32,729 nucleotides of DNA from Streptomyces sp. GTDB taxonomy: Bacteria; Actinomycetota; Actinomycetes; Streptomycetales; Streptomycetaceae. Every line of letters starts with the position of its first letter. Positions within the stretch are counted from its first letter, which is position 1. The stretch covers positions 1-32,729 of the forward strand of contig NZ_JAPSKN010000052.1 of the NCBI RefSeq assembly GCF_031181705.1, given 5' to 3'. The notes under the pieces were generated by a model. The model was not told where the DNA came from. It did not search any database and saw nothing but the letters and a program-made list of their open reading frames with translations. Below, piece after piece: positions 9,971 through 17,371 of this stretch. The position numbers were made by a program, and so were the translations under genes.

Positions 9971-9990
9971 CGTACTTCCCCGGGAGTACG
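9971..9990. promoter_or_regulatory. Palindrome upstream of the two-component system
   Basis: CGTACTTCCCCGGGAGTACG is a 20-base palindrome with a G/T wobble at one pair and a mismatched centre. It lies 58 bases before the kinase start. NarL-type response regulators often bind such sites upstream of their own operon, so autoregulation by the regulator at 11305-11970 is a reasonable inference. Confidence 0.55.
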
Positions 9991-10035
9991 CCTGATCACC
10001 ACGCGCGGGGGACGCCGCCCCGGTCGGGTGGCGTC

Positions 10036-10041
10036 TAGCGT
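10036..10041 (+). promoter_or_regulatory. Candidate -10 of a leaderless promoter for the kinase
   Basis: TAGCGT ends seven bases before the ATG at 10049, the spacing of Streptomyces leaderless promoters. The start has no Shine-Dalgarno sequence. The -35 region (around 10011-10018) is weak, which fits a promoter needing an activator bound at 9971-9990. Confidence 0.4.
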
Positions 10042-10048
10042 GGCCGGT

Positions 10049-11272
10049 ATGGACGAGCAGCGCGCGCGGGGCGGTCGGCCGCAGTCATGGCGGCACGGGC
10101 CTCCCTGGTGGGACCGGTGGGTCGACGGGGAGCGCGCGCCCCGCTGGCCGTGGCGGTCCACCGCCGTCCTCACCGTCTTCGTACTGGCCGGTTCGAACTT
10201 CGCGGCGCAGGGGCAGGAGGGCGAGCGGGCAGCCCTGGACCTCTTCGCTCGGGTGCTGCTGGTGGTGGCCGCGGGTTCGCTGCTGTGGCGCAAGCGGCAT
10301 CCGGTGGCGGTGGTGTTCGGCACGGCCGGTGCCGTGATGGTCTACCTCGGGGCCGGTTACCCCTACGGGCCGGTGCTGCTCACCGTCGCGCTCGCCTGCT
10401 TCAGCGCCATCGTCACCGGGCACCGCCGGGCGGCCTGGACGGCGATGGGGACGCTGTGGGCCGGGCACGTGCTGGTGGCGCACTGGCTGTACCAGTGGCT
10501 GCCGCCGTCGGGGGACCTTGCCGCCTCCTGGAGCGCGGAGGTCGTCGTCGCCACGTGGGTGGTGGCGATCACCGCCGTGGCGGAGCTGTTCCGGGTGCGG
10601 CGGGAGCAGTGGGCCCGCGAACGGGCCGAGCGCGCCGAGGCCGCGCGGCGGCGGGCCGACGAGGAGCGGTTGCGGATCGCCCGGGAGCTGCACGACGTAC
10701 TGGCGCACAGCATCTCCGTCATCAACGTGCAGGCGGGTGTCGGCCTGGCGCTGTTGGACACCGACCCGGAGCAGGCCCGTTCGGCGCTCACCACGATCAA
10801 GGCCAAGAGCAGGGAGGCGCTCGGCGAGGTGCGCCAGGTGCTCGACACGCTGCGCGCTCCGGGTGCCGCGCCGCGGGCTCCGGCACCGGGCCTCGACCGG
10901 CTGCCCGAGCTGGTGGAGCAGGCGGCGAGCGCGGGGCTGGCCGTCGAGGTCGAGGGGGAGCCGCCGCACCTCGCCCCGGCCACCGACCTGGCCGCGTTCC
11001 GGATCGTCCAGGAGGCCTTGACGAACGTCGTGCGGCACTCGGGTTCGCGGCACGCGCGGGTGTGTCTCGCGCGCGACGGGGACGCGCTGCGCCTGCGCGT
11101 GGACGACGACGGGCCCGCGACCGGCGCCGAGGCGGGCGGCAGCGGCAACGGGCTGGCCGGCATGCGGGAGCGGGCCGCCGCGCTGGGTGGCGCCATCGAG
11201 GCGGGACCCCGCCCGGACGGCGGTTTCCGGGTGCTCGCCGTACTGCCGCTCAGGGCCTCCGCCGGCCGTTGA
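10049..11272 (+). CDS. Sensor histidine kinase (HisKA_3 / NarL-partner type)
   Basis: 407-residue membrane histidine kinase. Hydrophobic segments lie at about 37-55, 66-80, 85-100, 108-124, 131-147 and 162-180, giving a mainly membrane-embedded sensor with little external domain. A charged coiled-coil linker (182-208) leads to the HisKA_3 phospho-acceptor region ARELHDVLAHS with His215. The HATPase domain shows the N box in VQEALTNVVRHSG and the G box in GNGLAGMRERAAALGG. The ATG at 10049 is preferred; the reading could start earlier in frame (9926) but that part lies over the palindrome and promoter. The response regulator follows after 32 bases. Kinases with membrane-embedded sensors often detect cell-envelope stress; the signal here is unknown. 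Confidence 0.92.
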   Translation: MDEQRARGGRPQSWRHGPPWWDRWVDGERAPRWPWRSTAVLTVFVLAGSNFAAQGQEGERAALDLFARVLLVVAAGSLLWRKRHPVAVVFGTAGAVMVYLGAGYPYGPVLLTVALACFSAIVTGHRRAAWTAMGTLWAGHVLVAHWLYQWLPPSGDLAASWSAEVVVATWVVAITAVAELFRVRREQWARERAERAEAARRRADEERLRIARELHDVLAHSISVINVQAGVGLALLDTDPEQARSALTTIKAKSREALGEVRQVLDTLRAPGAAPRAPAPGLDRLPELVEQAASAGLAVEVEGEPPHLAPATDLAAFRIVQEALTNVVRHSGSRHARVCLARDGDALRLRVDDDGPATGAEAGGSGNGLAGMRERAAALGGAIEAGPRPDGGFRVLAVLPLRASAGR

Positions 11273-11304
11273 ACCGCACCCGGAACCACGACAGGAGGAC
11301 GAGG

Positions 11305-11970
11305 GTGATCCGCGTACTGCTCGCCGACGACCAGTCACTGGTCAGGGCCGGGTTCCGGGCGCTGCTGGACGCGCAGCCGGACATCGAGGTGACCGCGGAG
11401 GCGGCCGACGGCGAGGAGGCCGTGCGGCGGATCCGTGAACTGCGCCCGGACGTCGTTCTGATGGACATCCGCATGCCCGCGCTCGACGGCCTGGCAGCGA
11501 CCCGGCGGGTCACCGGGGACCCGGAGCTGCGGGACGTGAAGGTCGTCATGCTGACCACCTTCGAGCTCGACGAGTACGTCTTCGAGGCGATCCGCTCGGG
11601 CGCCTCGGGCTTTCTGGTCAAGGACACCGAGCCGGACGAACTCCTGCGCGCCGTCAGGGCGGTGGTCGCGGGCGACGCGCTGCTCTCGCCGGGGGTGACG
11701 CGGCGGCTGATCGCCGAGTTCGCGGCCCGCTCCAAGGAACCCGCGGCGGCCGGCGCGCTGGCCCGGCTCACCGAGCGGGAACGCGAGGTGATGGCCCTGG
11801 TCGGGATCGGCCTGTCCAACGAGGAGATCGCCCGCCGTCTGGTCGTCAGCCCGCTCACCGCGAAGACCCACGTCAGCCGCACGATGGTGAAGCTGGGCGC
11901 CCGCGACCGGGCCCAACTGGTCGTGCTGGCCTACGAGTCGGGGCTCGTACGGCCGGGCTGGCTGGGCTGA
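11305..11970 (+). CDS. NarL/FixJ-family response regulator
   Basis: 221-residue regulator paired with the kinase just upstream. The receiver domain (1-120) has Asp9/Asp10, the phosphorylation site Asp54 in LMDIRMP, Thr84/Thr85 and Lys106. The C-terminal LuxR-type helix-turn-helix (about 150-215) has LTEREREVMALVGIGLSNEEIA and the recognition helix around AKTHVSRTMVKL. The GTG at 11305 has a perfect AGGAGG 6 bases upstream; the longer open frame overlaps the kinase. Its 3' end overlaps the convergent small membrane protein by 40 bases. The probable target includes its own operon through the palindrome at 9971. Confidence 0.94.
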   Translation: MIRVLLADDQSLVRAGFRALLDAQPDIEVTAEAADGEEAVRRIRELRPDVVLMDIRMPALDGLAATRRVTGDPELRDVKVVMLTTFELDEYVFEAIRSGASGFLVKDTEPDELLRAVRAVVAGDALLSPGVTRRLIAEFAARSKEPAAAGALARLTEREREVMALVGIGLSNEEIARRLVVSPLTAKTHVSRTMVKLGARDRAQLVVLAYESGLVRPGWLG

Positions 11971-12215
11971 CCCGCCGCCCGGAACCGCAGCAGCACACTC
12001 GCGACGCGGGCGGCGAAGAGCACCGGCGCCAGCACCAGTCCGGCGCGCACCAGCAGCAGCTCCGCCGTGTCCGGGAGGTCGAAGAGGAGCGCGGGCCCGC
12101 CCACGGCCCCGAAGACGACCGCCGCGGCGAAGGCGGCACTGCACAGCGCGTAGCCGATCTCGACGGTGATCGCATCGCGCTCGGCCTGGGTGCGCCGTCC
12201 CCCGTGACGTGTCAT
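11931..12215 (-). CDS. Small two-helix membrane protein (resembles DUF6332)
   Basis: 94-residue protein with an N-terminal polar stretch (RRTQAERDAITVEIGYAL) and two hydrophobic segments at roughly 20-45 and 52-75. The pattern resembles the DUF6332 small membrane proteins of Streptomyces; I recall the family and have not verified it. The ATG at 12215 is preferred over a TTG at 12227. The 3' end overlaps the response regulator by 40 bases in antisense, so transcription of one could interfere with the other. Function is unknown. Confidence 0.65.
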   Translation of the reverse strand: MTRHGGRRTQAERDAITVEIGYALCSAAFAAAVVFGAVGGPALLFDLPDTAELLLVRAGLVLAPVLFAARVASVLLRFRAAGQPSQPGRTSPDS

Positions 12216-12231
12216 ACGGCGAGTCAAACAG

Positions 12232-12271
12232 GCGGGTGCCCGGCGGGCAAGGCAGCCCGCCGGGCACCCGC
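12232..12271 (-). terminator. Strong hairpin terminator after the MFS exporter gene
   Basis: GCGGGTGCCCGGCGGGC and its exact reverse complement form a 17-bp perfect stem with an AAGGCA loop, 26 bases after the exporter stop and 17 bases before the start of the next minus-strand gene. It is the strongest inverted repeat I found in the window. Confidence 0.8.
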
Positions 12272-12296
12272 TGCGAGGCGGCCCCCCTGGATCGCG

Positions 12297-13778
12297 CTAG
12301 TCGCGTACGGCGACGCGCTCCGCCTCCTTCGGGGTGGACACGGCGACCACGACGGACGGCCGCTTCCGGCGGGTCCGCAGGCCGGTGAGGGTGATCAGCA
12401 GGCCGGCGAGGGCGATGAGGGTGACGACCACCAGGCCGGGCCGGTAGCTGTCGAGGACGGCCTGTGCTGAGGCGCCTTCACCCTCGGGGGAGTTCGCGGT
12501 CACCACCGCCGTCACGACGGCCAGGAAGATCGCGCCGCCCACCTGCACCGAGGTGTTGAGCAGCCCGGAGACCATGCCCTGCTCGCGGTCGTCGACGCCG
12601 TTGGTGGCCTGGATGTTGAGGGAGGGGAAGACCAGGGCGCAGGCCGCGCCGATGAGCAGCATGCTCGGCAGGATCACCGCGGCGTACACCGGGTCGAGGT
12701 CGACGCGCAGGAACAGCGCGTAGCCGACGACCATGAGCGCGAAGCCGGCCGCGATCAGCCGCTGGGTGCCGAACCGGTCCACGATCGCGCCCACCTTCGT
12801 CGAGGAGGCCGCCACCAGCGCGCCCGCGGGCAGGAAGGCGAGCGCGGTGTGCAGCGCGGACCAGCCGAGCAGGGACTGCATGTAGAGCGTCGCGAGGAAC
12901 TGGAAGCCGACGTAGGAGCCGAAGAAGGTCATCGCGCCGAGCTGGGCGCGGATCTGGCTGCCGGAGCGCAGCACGCCGAGCCGGATCAACGGGCCCGCCG
13001 AGCGCCGTTCGACCAGGACGAACGCGGTCAGCAGCACGGCCACGGCGAGGAAGGACAGCAGGGTGCGGGCGGACGCCCAGCCGGTCTCCGGTGCCTGGAC
13101 GACGGTGAAGACCAGCAGCAGCATCGACGCGGTGCCGAGGACGGCGCCGGGGATGTCGTAGCCCTTGTGGTCCTTCTCCCGTTCGCTGCGCGGCAGCAGC
13201 TTCAGGCCGGCGGCGAGCGCGATCAGGGCGATCGGCGCCGGCAGCAGCATGGTGAGGCGCCAACTGGCCTCGGTGAGCAGGCCGGACAGGACCAGGCCCA
13301 TGGAGAAGCCGGTGGCCGCGCAGGTGGTGTAGATGGCCAGCGCCCGGTTGCGCAGCGGGCCCTCGGGGAACGTCGTGGTGATGATGGACAGGCCGGCGGG
13401 GGCCGTGAACGCCGCGCTCAGGCCCTTGATGAAGCGGCTGGCGATGAGCAGCGGGCCGGAGTCGACGAGACCCCCGAGCAGCGAGGCCAGCGCGAAGACG
13501 CCCAGCGCCACGAGGAAGACCTGGCGCCGGCCCAGCAGATCGGCGGTGCGTCCGCCGAGGAGGAGCAGGCCGCCGTAGCCGAGGATGTAGCCGCTGACGA
13601 TCCACTGCAGCGCGGAGGTCGACAGGCCGAGGTCGGCGCCGATGGACGGCAGCGCGACGCCGACCATCGACACGTCGAGGGCGTCCAGGAACATCGCGGC
13701 GCAGAGCACCAGCAGGGTGCCCCAGAGTCGGGGAGTCCAACGCCCGCCGGACGTCGGGGTGGTGAGCGGAGAGGTCAT
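12297..13778 (-). CDS. MFS drug-efflux transporter (DHA2/EmrB-QacA type)
   Basis: 493-residue proton-coupled exporter, probably with 14 membrane helices. The motif LDALDVSMVGVALPSIGADLG near the N-terminus is typical of DHA2 members, and the A-motif-like GGRTADLLGRRQ follows. The C-terminus is a basic tail. The ATG at 13778 is preferred over a start at 13820, because the latter would translate through the palindrome at 13807-13822. The divergent MarR regulator 87 bases away is the likely repressor, a common arrangement for antibiotic or phenolic compound efflux. The substrate is unknown. A strong terminator follows. Confidence 0.9.
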   Translation of the reverse strand: MTSPLTTPTSGGRWTPRLWGTLLVLCAAMFLDALDVSMVGVALPSIGADLGLSTSALQWIVSGYILGYGGLLLLGGRTADLLGRRQVFLVALGVFALASLLGGLVDSGPLLIASRFIKGLSAAFTAPAGLSIITTTFPEGPLRNRALAIYTTCAATGFSMGLVLSGLLTEASWRLTMLLPAPIALIALAAGLKLLPRSEREKDHKGYDIPGAVLGTASMLLLVFTVVQAPETGWASARTLLSFLAVAVLLTAFVLVERRSAGPLIRLGVLRSGSQIRAQLGAMTFFGSYVGFQFLATLYMQSLLGWSALHTALAFLPAGALVAASSTKVGAIVDRFGTQRLIAAGFALMVVGYALFLRVDLDPVYAAVILPSMLLIGAACALVFPSLNIQATNGVDDREQGMVSGLLNTSVQVGGAIFLAVVTAVVTANSPEGEGASAQAVLDSYRPGLVVVTLIALAGLLITLTGLRTRRKRPSVVVAVSTPKEAERVAVRD

Positions 13779-13806
13779 GCCCCGAGAGGCTACATGCGTG
13801 TGCATG

Positions 13807-13822
13807 AAATGCAAGTGCATTT
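13807..13822. promoter_or_regulatory. MarR operator-like palindrome
   Basis: AAATGCAAGTGCATTT has perfect 7-base arms around AG and is A/T-rich in a GC-rich region. Additional TGCA copies flank it (13801 and 13831). It lies between the divergent exporter and MarR genes, a typical autoregulatory position. Confidence 0.7.
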
Positions 13823-13852
13823 AATTCGAGTGCAACAATCTTGGTTCTCTGT

Positions 13853-13858
13853 TACGGT
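13853..13858 (+). promoter_or_regulatory. Candidate -10 of a leaderless marR promoter
   Basis: TACGGT ends seven bases before the ATG at 13866 and no Shine-Dalgarno sequence is visible. The -35 position (near 13830) falls next to the palindrome, so a bound repressor would block the promoter. Confidence 0.4.
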
Positions 13859-13865
13859 GCCGCGC

Positions 13866-14261
13866 ATGACGGCGAAGCGGGCCGAACAGGCGCTCGTGGA
13901 ACAGTGGCGCGACATCCTGGCGCTGCACGCGCGCACCCAGTGCGAGCTGGACCGCGCCCTCCACGGCCACGGTCTGTGTGCCAGCGACTTCGAGGTGCTC
14001 GACGTCCTCGCCCGCTGCCGCACGCCCAGGGGCACCCCGGCCTACCGCGTGCAGGAGATCGCCGAGCGGGTCCACCTGAGCCAGAGCGCGCTCTCGCGGC
14101 TGATCGCGCGGCTGGAGAAGGAAGGTCTCGTCGAGCGCTGCATGTGCCCCGAGGACCGGCGGGGCGTACGCGTCTCCCTCACGGCCGCGGGACGCGCGCT
14201 GCACGACGAGGTGCTGCCCGTGCAGCGCGCGGTGCTGGCCCGGATGCTCGCCGACGGCTGA
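13866..14261 (+). CDS. MarR family transcriptional regulator
   Basis: 131-residue winged-helix regulator. The DNA-binding part is VQEIAERVHLSQSALSRLIARLEKEGLVER, followed by the wing with CPEDRRGVRVSLTAAG. Dimer-forming helices flank it. It is slightly shorter than the usual 140-160 residues, mainly at the C-terminus. Cysteines (in HARTQCELDRAL, GLCASD, LARCRTP and ERCMCPED) could allow redox sensing, which is speculation. It is divergent from a drug exporter with a palindrome between them, so control of efflux and of itself is the natural reading. Confidence 0.92.
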   Translation: MTAKRAEQALVEQWRDILALHARTQCELDRALHGHGLCASDFEVLDVLARCRTPRGTPAYRVQEIAERVHLSQSALSRLIARLEKEGLVERCMCPEDRRGVRVSLTAAGRALHDEVLPVQRAVLARMLADG

Positions 14262-14289
14262 GCCGGACGGGCGGACCGCCCCGGACCGG

Positions 14290-15018
14290 TCAGATCGCCG
14301 ACGTCCTCCGCCACAGCTCGGCGAGCGCCCGGTCGCCCGTGACCGACGGCAGGGGGGCGCGGTTCCACAACGCCAGGTACAACTCCCCGGCGGGTCCCGA
14401 CAGTTCGCACTCGGCCTCCCCGGACGCGCCCCGCTCGGTCACGGGCGGCCCGGAGGACAGCCGTACGGTCCACACCGCGTCGGTGTCGTCCGTGCGCACG
14501 CGCAGCACGCGCGGCTCGGGGGTGCGCACCCGGCTGCGCGCACGGGCGTGGAAGCCGCGCAGCAGTTCGTCGATGCCGTCGGTCGCGAACCGCGGCGCGA
14601 CGGCGGTGGGTTCGCCGCCGCGCGCCGACTCCGCGTCGAACCGGTGCACCGTCGTCTCGTGCGCCTGCCGCCGGGTCCAGAAGGCCAGCGGGGACGGCGC
14701 GGGCAGGAAAGCCCAGCACTCCAGCGAGGGCGGGGCGCCGGCCAGCGCGTCGACCAGCCGCCGGTGGGCGTCGCGGTACCAGGCCACCAGCTCCGCCCCG
14801 TCCGGACCGGCGGGTTCGGGCAGCGGGCGGCGCTCGGTGTGCCGCTCGGTGATGTACGAAGCGGCCCAGCGATGCACCGCCCCCGTGTGCCGCAGCAGAT
14901 CGCGCACCCGCCACCGCGGGCAGGTCGGCACCCTCGCGTCCGTCCCGGCCCGCTCGGCGGCCGCGGCCAGCAGCCTTCCCTCGGTCTCCAGCGCTCGCAG
15001 GAACTCGGCGGTCTCCAT
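14290..15018 (-). CDS. Maleylpyruvate isomerase family, mycothiol-dependent type
   Basis: 242-residue protein with the DinB-like four-helix MDMPI_N domain (about 1-150) and a small C-terminal domain. Motifs are CPRWRVRDLLRHTGAVHRW near residue 33 and RRQAHETTVHRFDAE near residue 117; their histidines and acidic residue would form the divalent metal site. Family members transfer or use mycothiol, the actinobacterial thiol, but most Streptomyces paralogues have no known substrate. It ends 28 bases from the convergent MarR gene. Promoter and partners are not evident. Confidence 0.85.
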   Translation of the reverse strand: METAEFLRALETEGRLLAAAAERAGTDARVPTCPRWRVRDLLRHTGAVHRWAASYITERHTERRPLPEPAGPDGAELVAWYRDAHRRLVDALAGAPPSLECWAFLPAPSPLAFWTRRQAHETTVHRFDAESARGGEPTAVAPRFATDGIDELLRGFHARARSRVRTPEPRVLRVRTDDTDAVWTVRLSSGPPVTERGASGEAECELSGPAGELYLALWNRAPLPSVTGDRALAELWRRTSAI

Positions 15019-15061
15019 GGCGCCGAGTCTGCCGCACGGGGCGCGCGACCCGCGCAGGGTT

Positions 15062-15940
15062 TTACGGCAGCGGCGTACCGCCCGTGGCGTTGACGATCTC
15101 GGCGGTGATGTACGACGCCTCCTGCGAGGCCAGGAAGACGTACGCCGGCGCCATCTCGGCGGGCTGCGCGGGCCGTCCGATGGGCGCCTGCTTGCCGAAC
15201 TCCTGCGTGTCCGGCATGGTCGCCGGGATCAGCGGCGTCCACACCGGGCCGGGCGCCACGGCGTTCACCCGGATGCCCCGGTCGATCACCATCTGCGCCA
15301 GCCCCTGCGTGAAGGTGACGATCGCGCCCTTGGTCGTCGCGTAGTCCAGCAGGTGCGGGCTCGGCTTGTACGCCTGCACCGAGGTCGAGTTGATGATGCT
15401 GCCGCCCTCGCGCATGTGCGGCAGGGCGAACTTGCACAGCCAGAACATGCCGTACAGGTTGGTGCGCATCACCCGGTCGAACTGCTCGGTGGAGATCGCC
15501 TCGATGCCGTCGGGCTGCGACATCTGGTACGCCGCGTTGTTCACCAGGACGTCGATCCGGCCGAACTCGTCCACCGCACGCTCGATCAGCGCCCGGCAGT
15601 TGTCCTCCTCGCGGATGTCGCAGGAGACGGGCACGGCACGCCGTCCGGCCTCCTCCACCAGCCGGACGGTCTCGGCGGCGTCGTCCTTCTCGTCGTCGAG
15701 GTGGGTGAAGAGCACGTCCGCTCCCTCGCGGGCGAACGCCAGGGCCACCGCCCGGCCGATCCCGGAGTCCCCGCCGGTGATCACGGCCTTGCGGCCGTCG
15801 AGCCGCCCGCTGCCGCGGTAGGACTCCTCACCGTGGTCCGGGGGCGGGTCCATGGGCCCCGTCCAGCCCGGGTGCGGCTGGTCCTGGGAGGGAAACTCCG
15901 GGTTCGGGTGCTGCTCGCCGGGGTGCTGCTGTTCGGTCAC
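15062..15940 (-). CDS. Short-chain dehydrogenase (GSP39/YdaD-like)
   Basis: 292-residue NAD(P)-dependent oxidoreductase. The first 50 residues are polar and Pro/His-rich, as in the general stress protein 39 group. The Rossmann motif TGGDSGIG is at 55-62, NNAA at 134-137, catalytic Ser near 187, Tyr200 and Lys204. The GTG at 15940 follows AGGAGG with 7 bases of spacing. Related proteins are induced by salt and ethanol stress under SigB-type sigma factors, and a GGGTAC element lies upstream (15998-16003), so stress control is plausible. The substrate is unknown. Confidence 0.9.
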   Translation of the reverse strand: MTEQQHPGEQHPNPEFPSQDQPHPGWTGPMDPPPDHGEESYRGSGRLDGRKAVITGGDSGIGRAVALAFAREGADVLFTHLDDEKDDAAETVRLVEEAGRRAVPVSCDIREEDNCRALIERAVDEFGRIDVLVNNAAYQMSQPDGIEAISTEQFDRVMRTNLYGMFWLCKFALPHMREGGSIINSTSVQAYKPSPHLLDYATTKGAIVTFTQGLAQMVIDRGIRVNAVAPGPVWTPLIPATMPDTQEFGKQAPIGRPAQPAEMAPAYVFLASQEASYITAEIVNATGGTPLP

Positions 15941-15997
15941 GGGTCTTCCTCCTGGTGATGACGTACGGCCCGGTGATCACATCGGGCGTGGCCACGG

Positions 15998-16003
15998 GTA
16001 CCC
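15998..16003 (-). promoter_or_regulatory. Possible SigB-type -10 element for the dehydrogenase
   Basis: On the minus strand GGGTAC lies about 57 bases before the dehydrogenase start. It matches the -10 of Streptomyces SigB-family promoters (GGGTAY). The corresponding -35 (GNNT/GTTT) is not convincing, and the site is part of the palindrome GGGTACCC, so this is weak. Confidence 0.25.
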
Positions 16004-16082
16004 AGGATCACGACGGTGCCGACCTCCGCGCGGGGGTTGATTGCGTTCCGGGCCGCCGTTCACCCGGACGGCCGTCTCCGGG

Positions 16083-17285
16083 TCAGCCGCCGGCCCGGCG
16101 GGTGGCCAGGCCCACCAGCGCGCCGACCGCCGCCGCGACCGCGGCCAGCAGTGCCACGCTGGTCAGCGCGGCCGGCAGCGTGAACCAGTCCGCCATGAAG
16201 CCGATCGCGGGCGGGCCGAGCAGCATGCCGCCGTAGCCCAGGGTGGAAGCCGTGGCCACGCCGCTCGGCCCGGCCAGCGCACCCGCCCGTTCGACCGCCA
16301 CGGGGAAGAGGTTGGCGAGGCCGAGGCCCGTGACCGCGTAGCCGAGCAGAGCCGCCCACAGGGAGGGGGCGAGGGAGCCGAGGAGCATGCCGGCCGCCGC
16401 CGTGGTGCCGCCGGCGACGACGGTCCGGGTCCGCCCCAGGCGTTCCAGGAGGGTCGTGCCGGTCAGCCGGCCCACCGTCATCGCGAGCGCGAAGCACGAG
16501 TAACCGGCGGCCGCGGCACCCGCGGTGGCGCCCAGGTCCTGTTCCAGGTGCAGGGCGCCCCAGTCGGCCAGCGCCCCCTCGCCGTAGGCGGTGCACCCGG
16601 CGATCAGTCCGAAGACGAGCACCAGGGCCCGGGTGCGGCCGTCCAGCCGCCGCGGCGCGTCCTGCCGCTCCCGCCGGGGCGGCGCCGGCGGTTCGTGCCG
16701 CAGCAGCGTGGGGCCGACCGCGGCCGTCACCACCAGCCCGACGGTCGTGAGCAGCAACAGGTGCCGGGTGGGGGAGAGGGACCCCGCCACCAGCCCGCCC
16801 AGCCCCGCGCCGGTCATGCCGCCCAGGCTGAACGCGGCGTGGAAGCTCGGCATGATCGGCCGCCGCAGCGCGGCCACCAGTTCCACGGCGGCGCTGTTGA
16901 AGGCGACGTTGATCCCGCCGTACGCGGCGCCGAAGAGCAGCAGGACGAGGCCGAGCGTGAGGGCCGAGTGGGTGAGCGGGGGCAGGGCGACGCTGAGCGA
17001 GAGCAGCACCGCGCAGACGACGGTGACCCGGTGGTTGCCGTAGCGACGGCACAGCCGCCCGGTGAGGGTCATGGTGACGACGGCTCCCGCGGACACGCCC
17101 AGCAGGGCGAGGCCGAGGGTGCTGGCGGAGGCGTTCGTCTGCTCCTTGATCGCGGGGATCCGGACGACCCAGCCGGCGAAGACGAAGCCGTCCAGGGCGA
17201 AGAAGACGGTGAGGGCGGCACGGAGTCGGGTGAGGGAGTTGCCCGGCACGGCGCTGTGCGTTCGGGATTTGTTTATTTGCGGCAC
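16083..17285 (-). CDS. MFS transporter (YbjJ-like)
   Basis: 400-residue major facilitator with 12 predicted helices. The N-terminal region FFALDGFVFAGWVVRIPAIKEQ and the segment GGINVAFNSAAVELVAALRRPIMPSFHAAFSLGG are typical of the YbjJ/inner-membrane MFS group, which includes proteins proposed to export or import small polar compounds. Start is GTG at 17285, where a well-formed promoter places the transcript start, so the message is likely leaderless. It is divergent from the glutamate-cysteine ligase gene, with 86 bases between. The substrate is unknown. Confidence 0.87.
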   Translation of the reverse strand: MPQINKSRTHSAVPGNSLTRLRAALTVFFALDGFVFAGWVVRIPAIKEQTNASASTLGLALLGVSAGAVVTMTLTGRLCRRYGNHRVTVVCAVLLSLSVALPPLTHSALTLGLVLLLFGAAYGGINVAFNSAAVELVAALRRPIMPSFHAAFSLGGMTGAGLGGLVAGSLSPTRHLLLLTTVGLVVTAAVGPTLLRHEPPAPPRRERQDAPRRLDGRTRALVLVFGLIAGCTAYGEGALADWGALHLEQDLGATAGAAAAGYSCFALAMTVGRLTGTTLLERLGRTRTVVAGGTTAAAGMLLGSLAPSLWAALLGYAVTGLGLANLFPVAVERAGALAGPSGVATASTLGYGGMLLGPPAIGFMADWFTLPAALTSVALLAAVAAAVGALVGLATRRAGG

Positions 17286-17291
17286 AAACTC

Positions 17292-17320
17292 AGGCTAGGT
17301 GGGTGCGGGGCCGGGGACAA
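17292..17320 (-). promoter_or_regulatory. Leaderless promoter of the YbjJ-like MFS gene
   Basis: On the minus strand TTGTCC (17315-17320), a 17-base spacer and TAGCCT (17292-17297) match the housekeeping consensus. The GTG start at 17285 begins seven bases after the -10, which fits a transcript starting at the start codon. No ribosome-binding site is present. Confidence 0.65.
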
Positions 17321-17371
17321 GGTGCGAGGCTTGGACGGTACGCATCCGCCGAGCCAGCCCCGGAGGGCACG

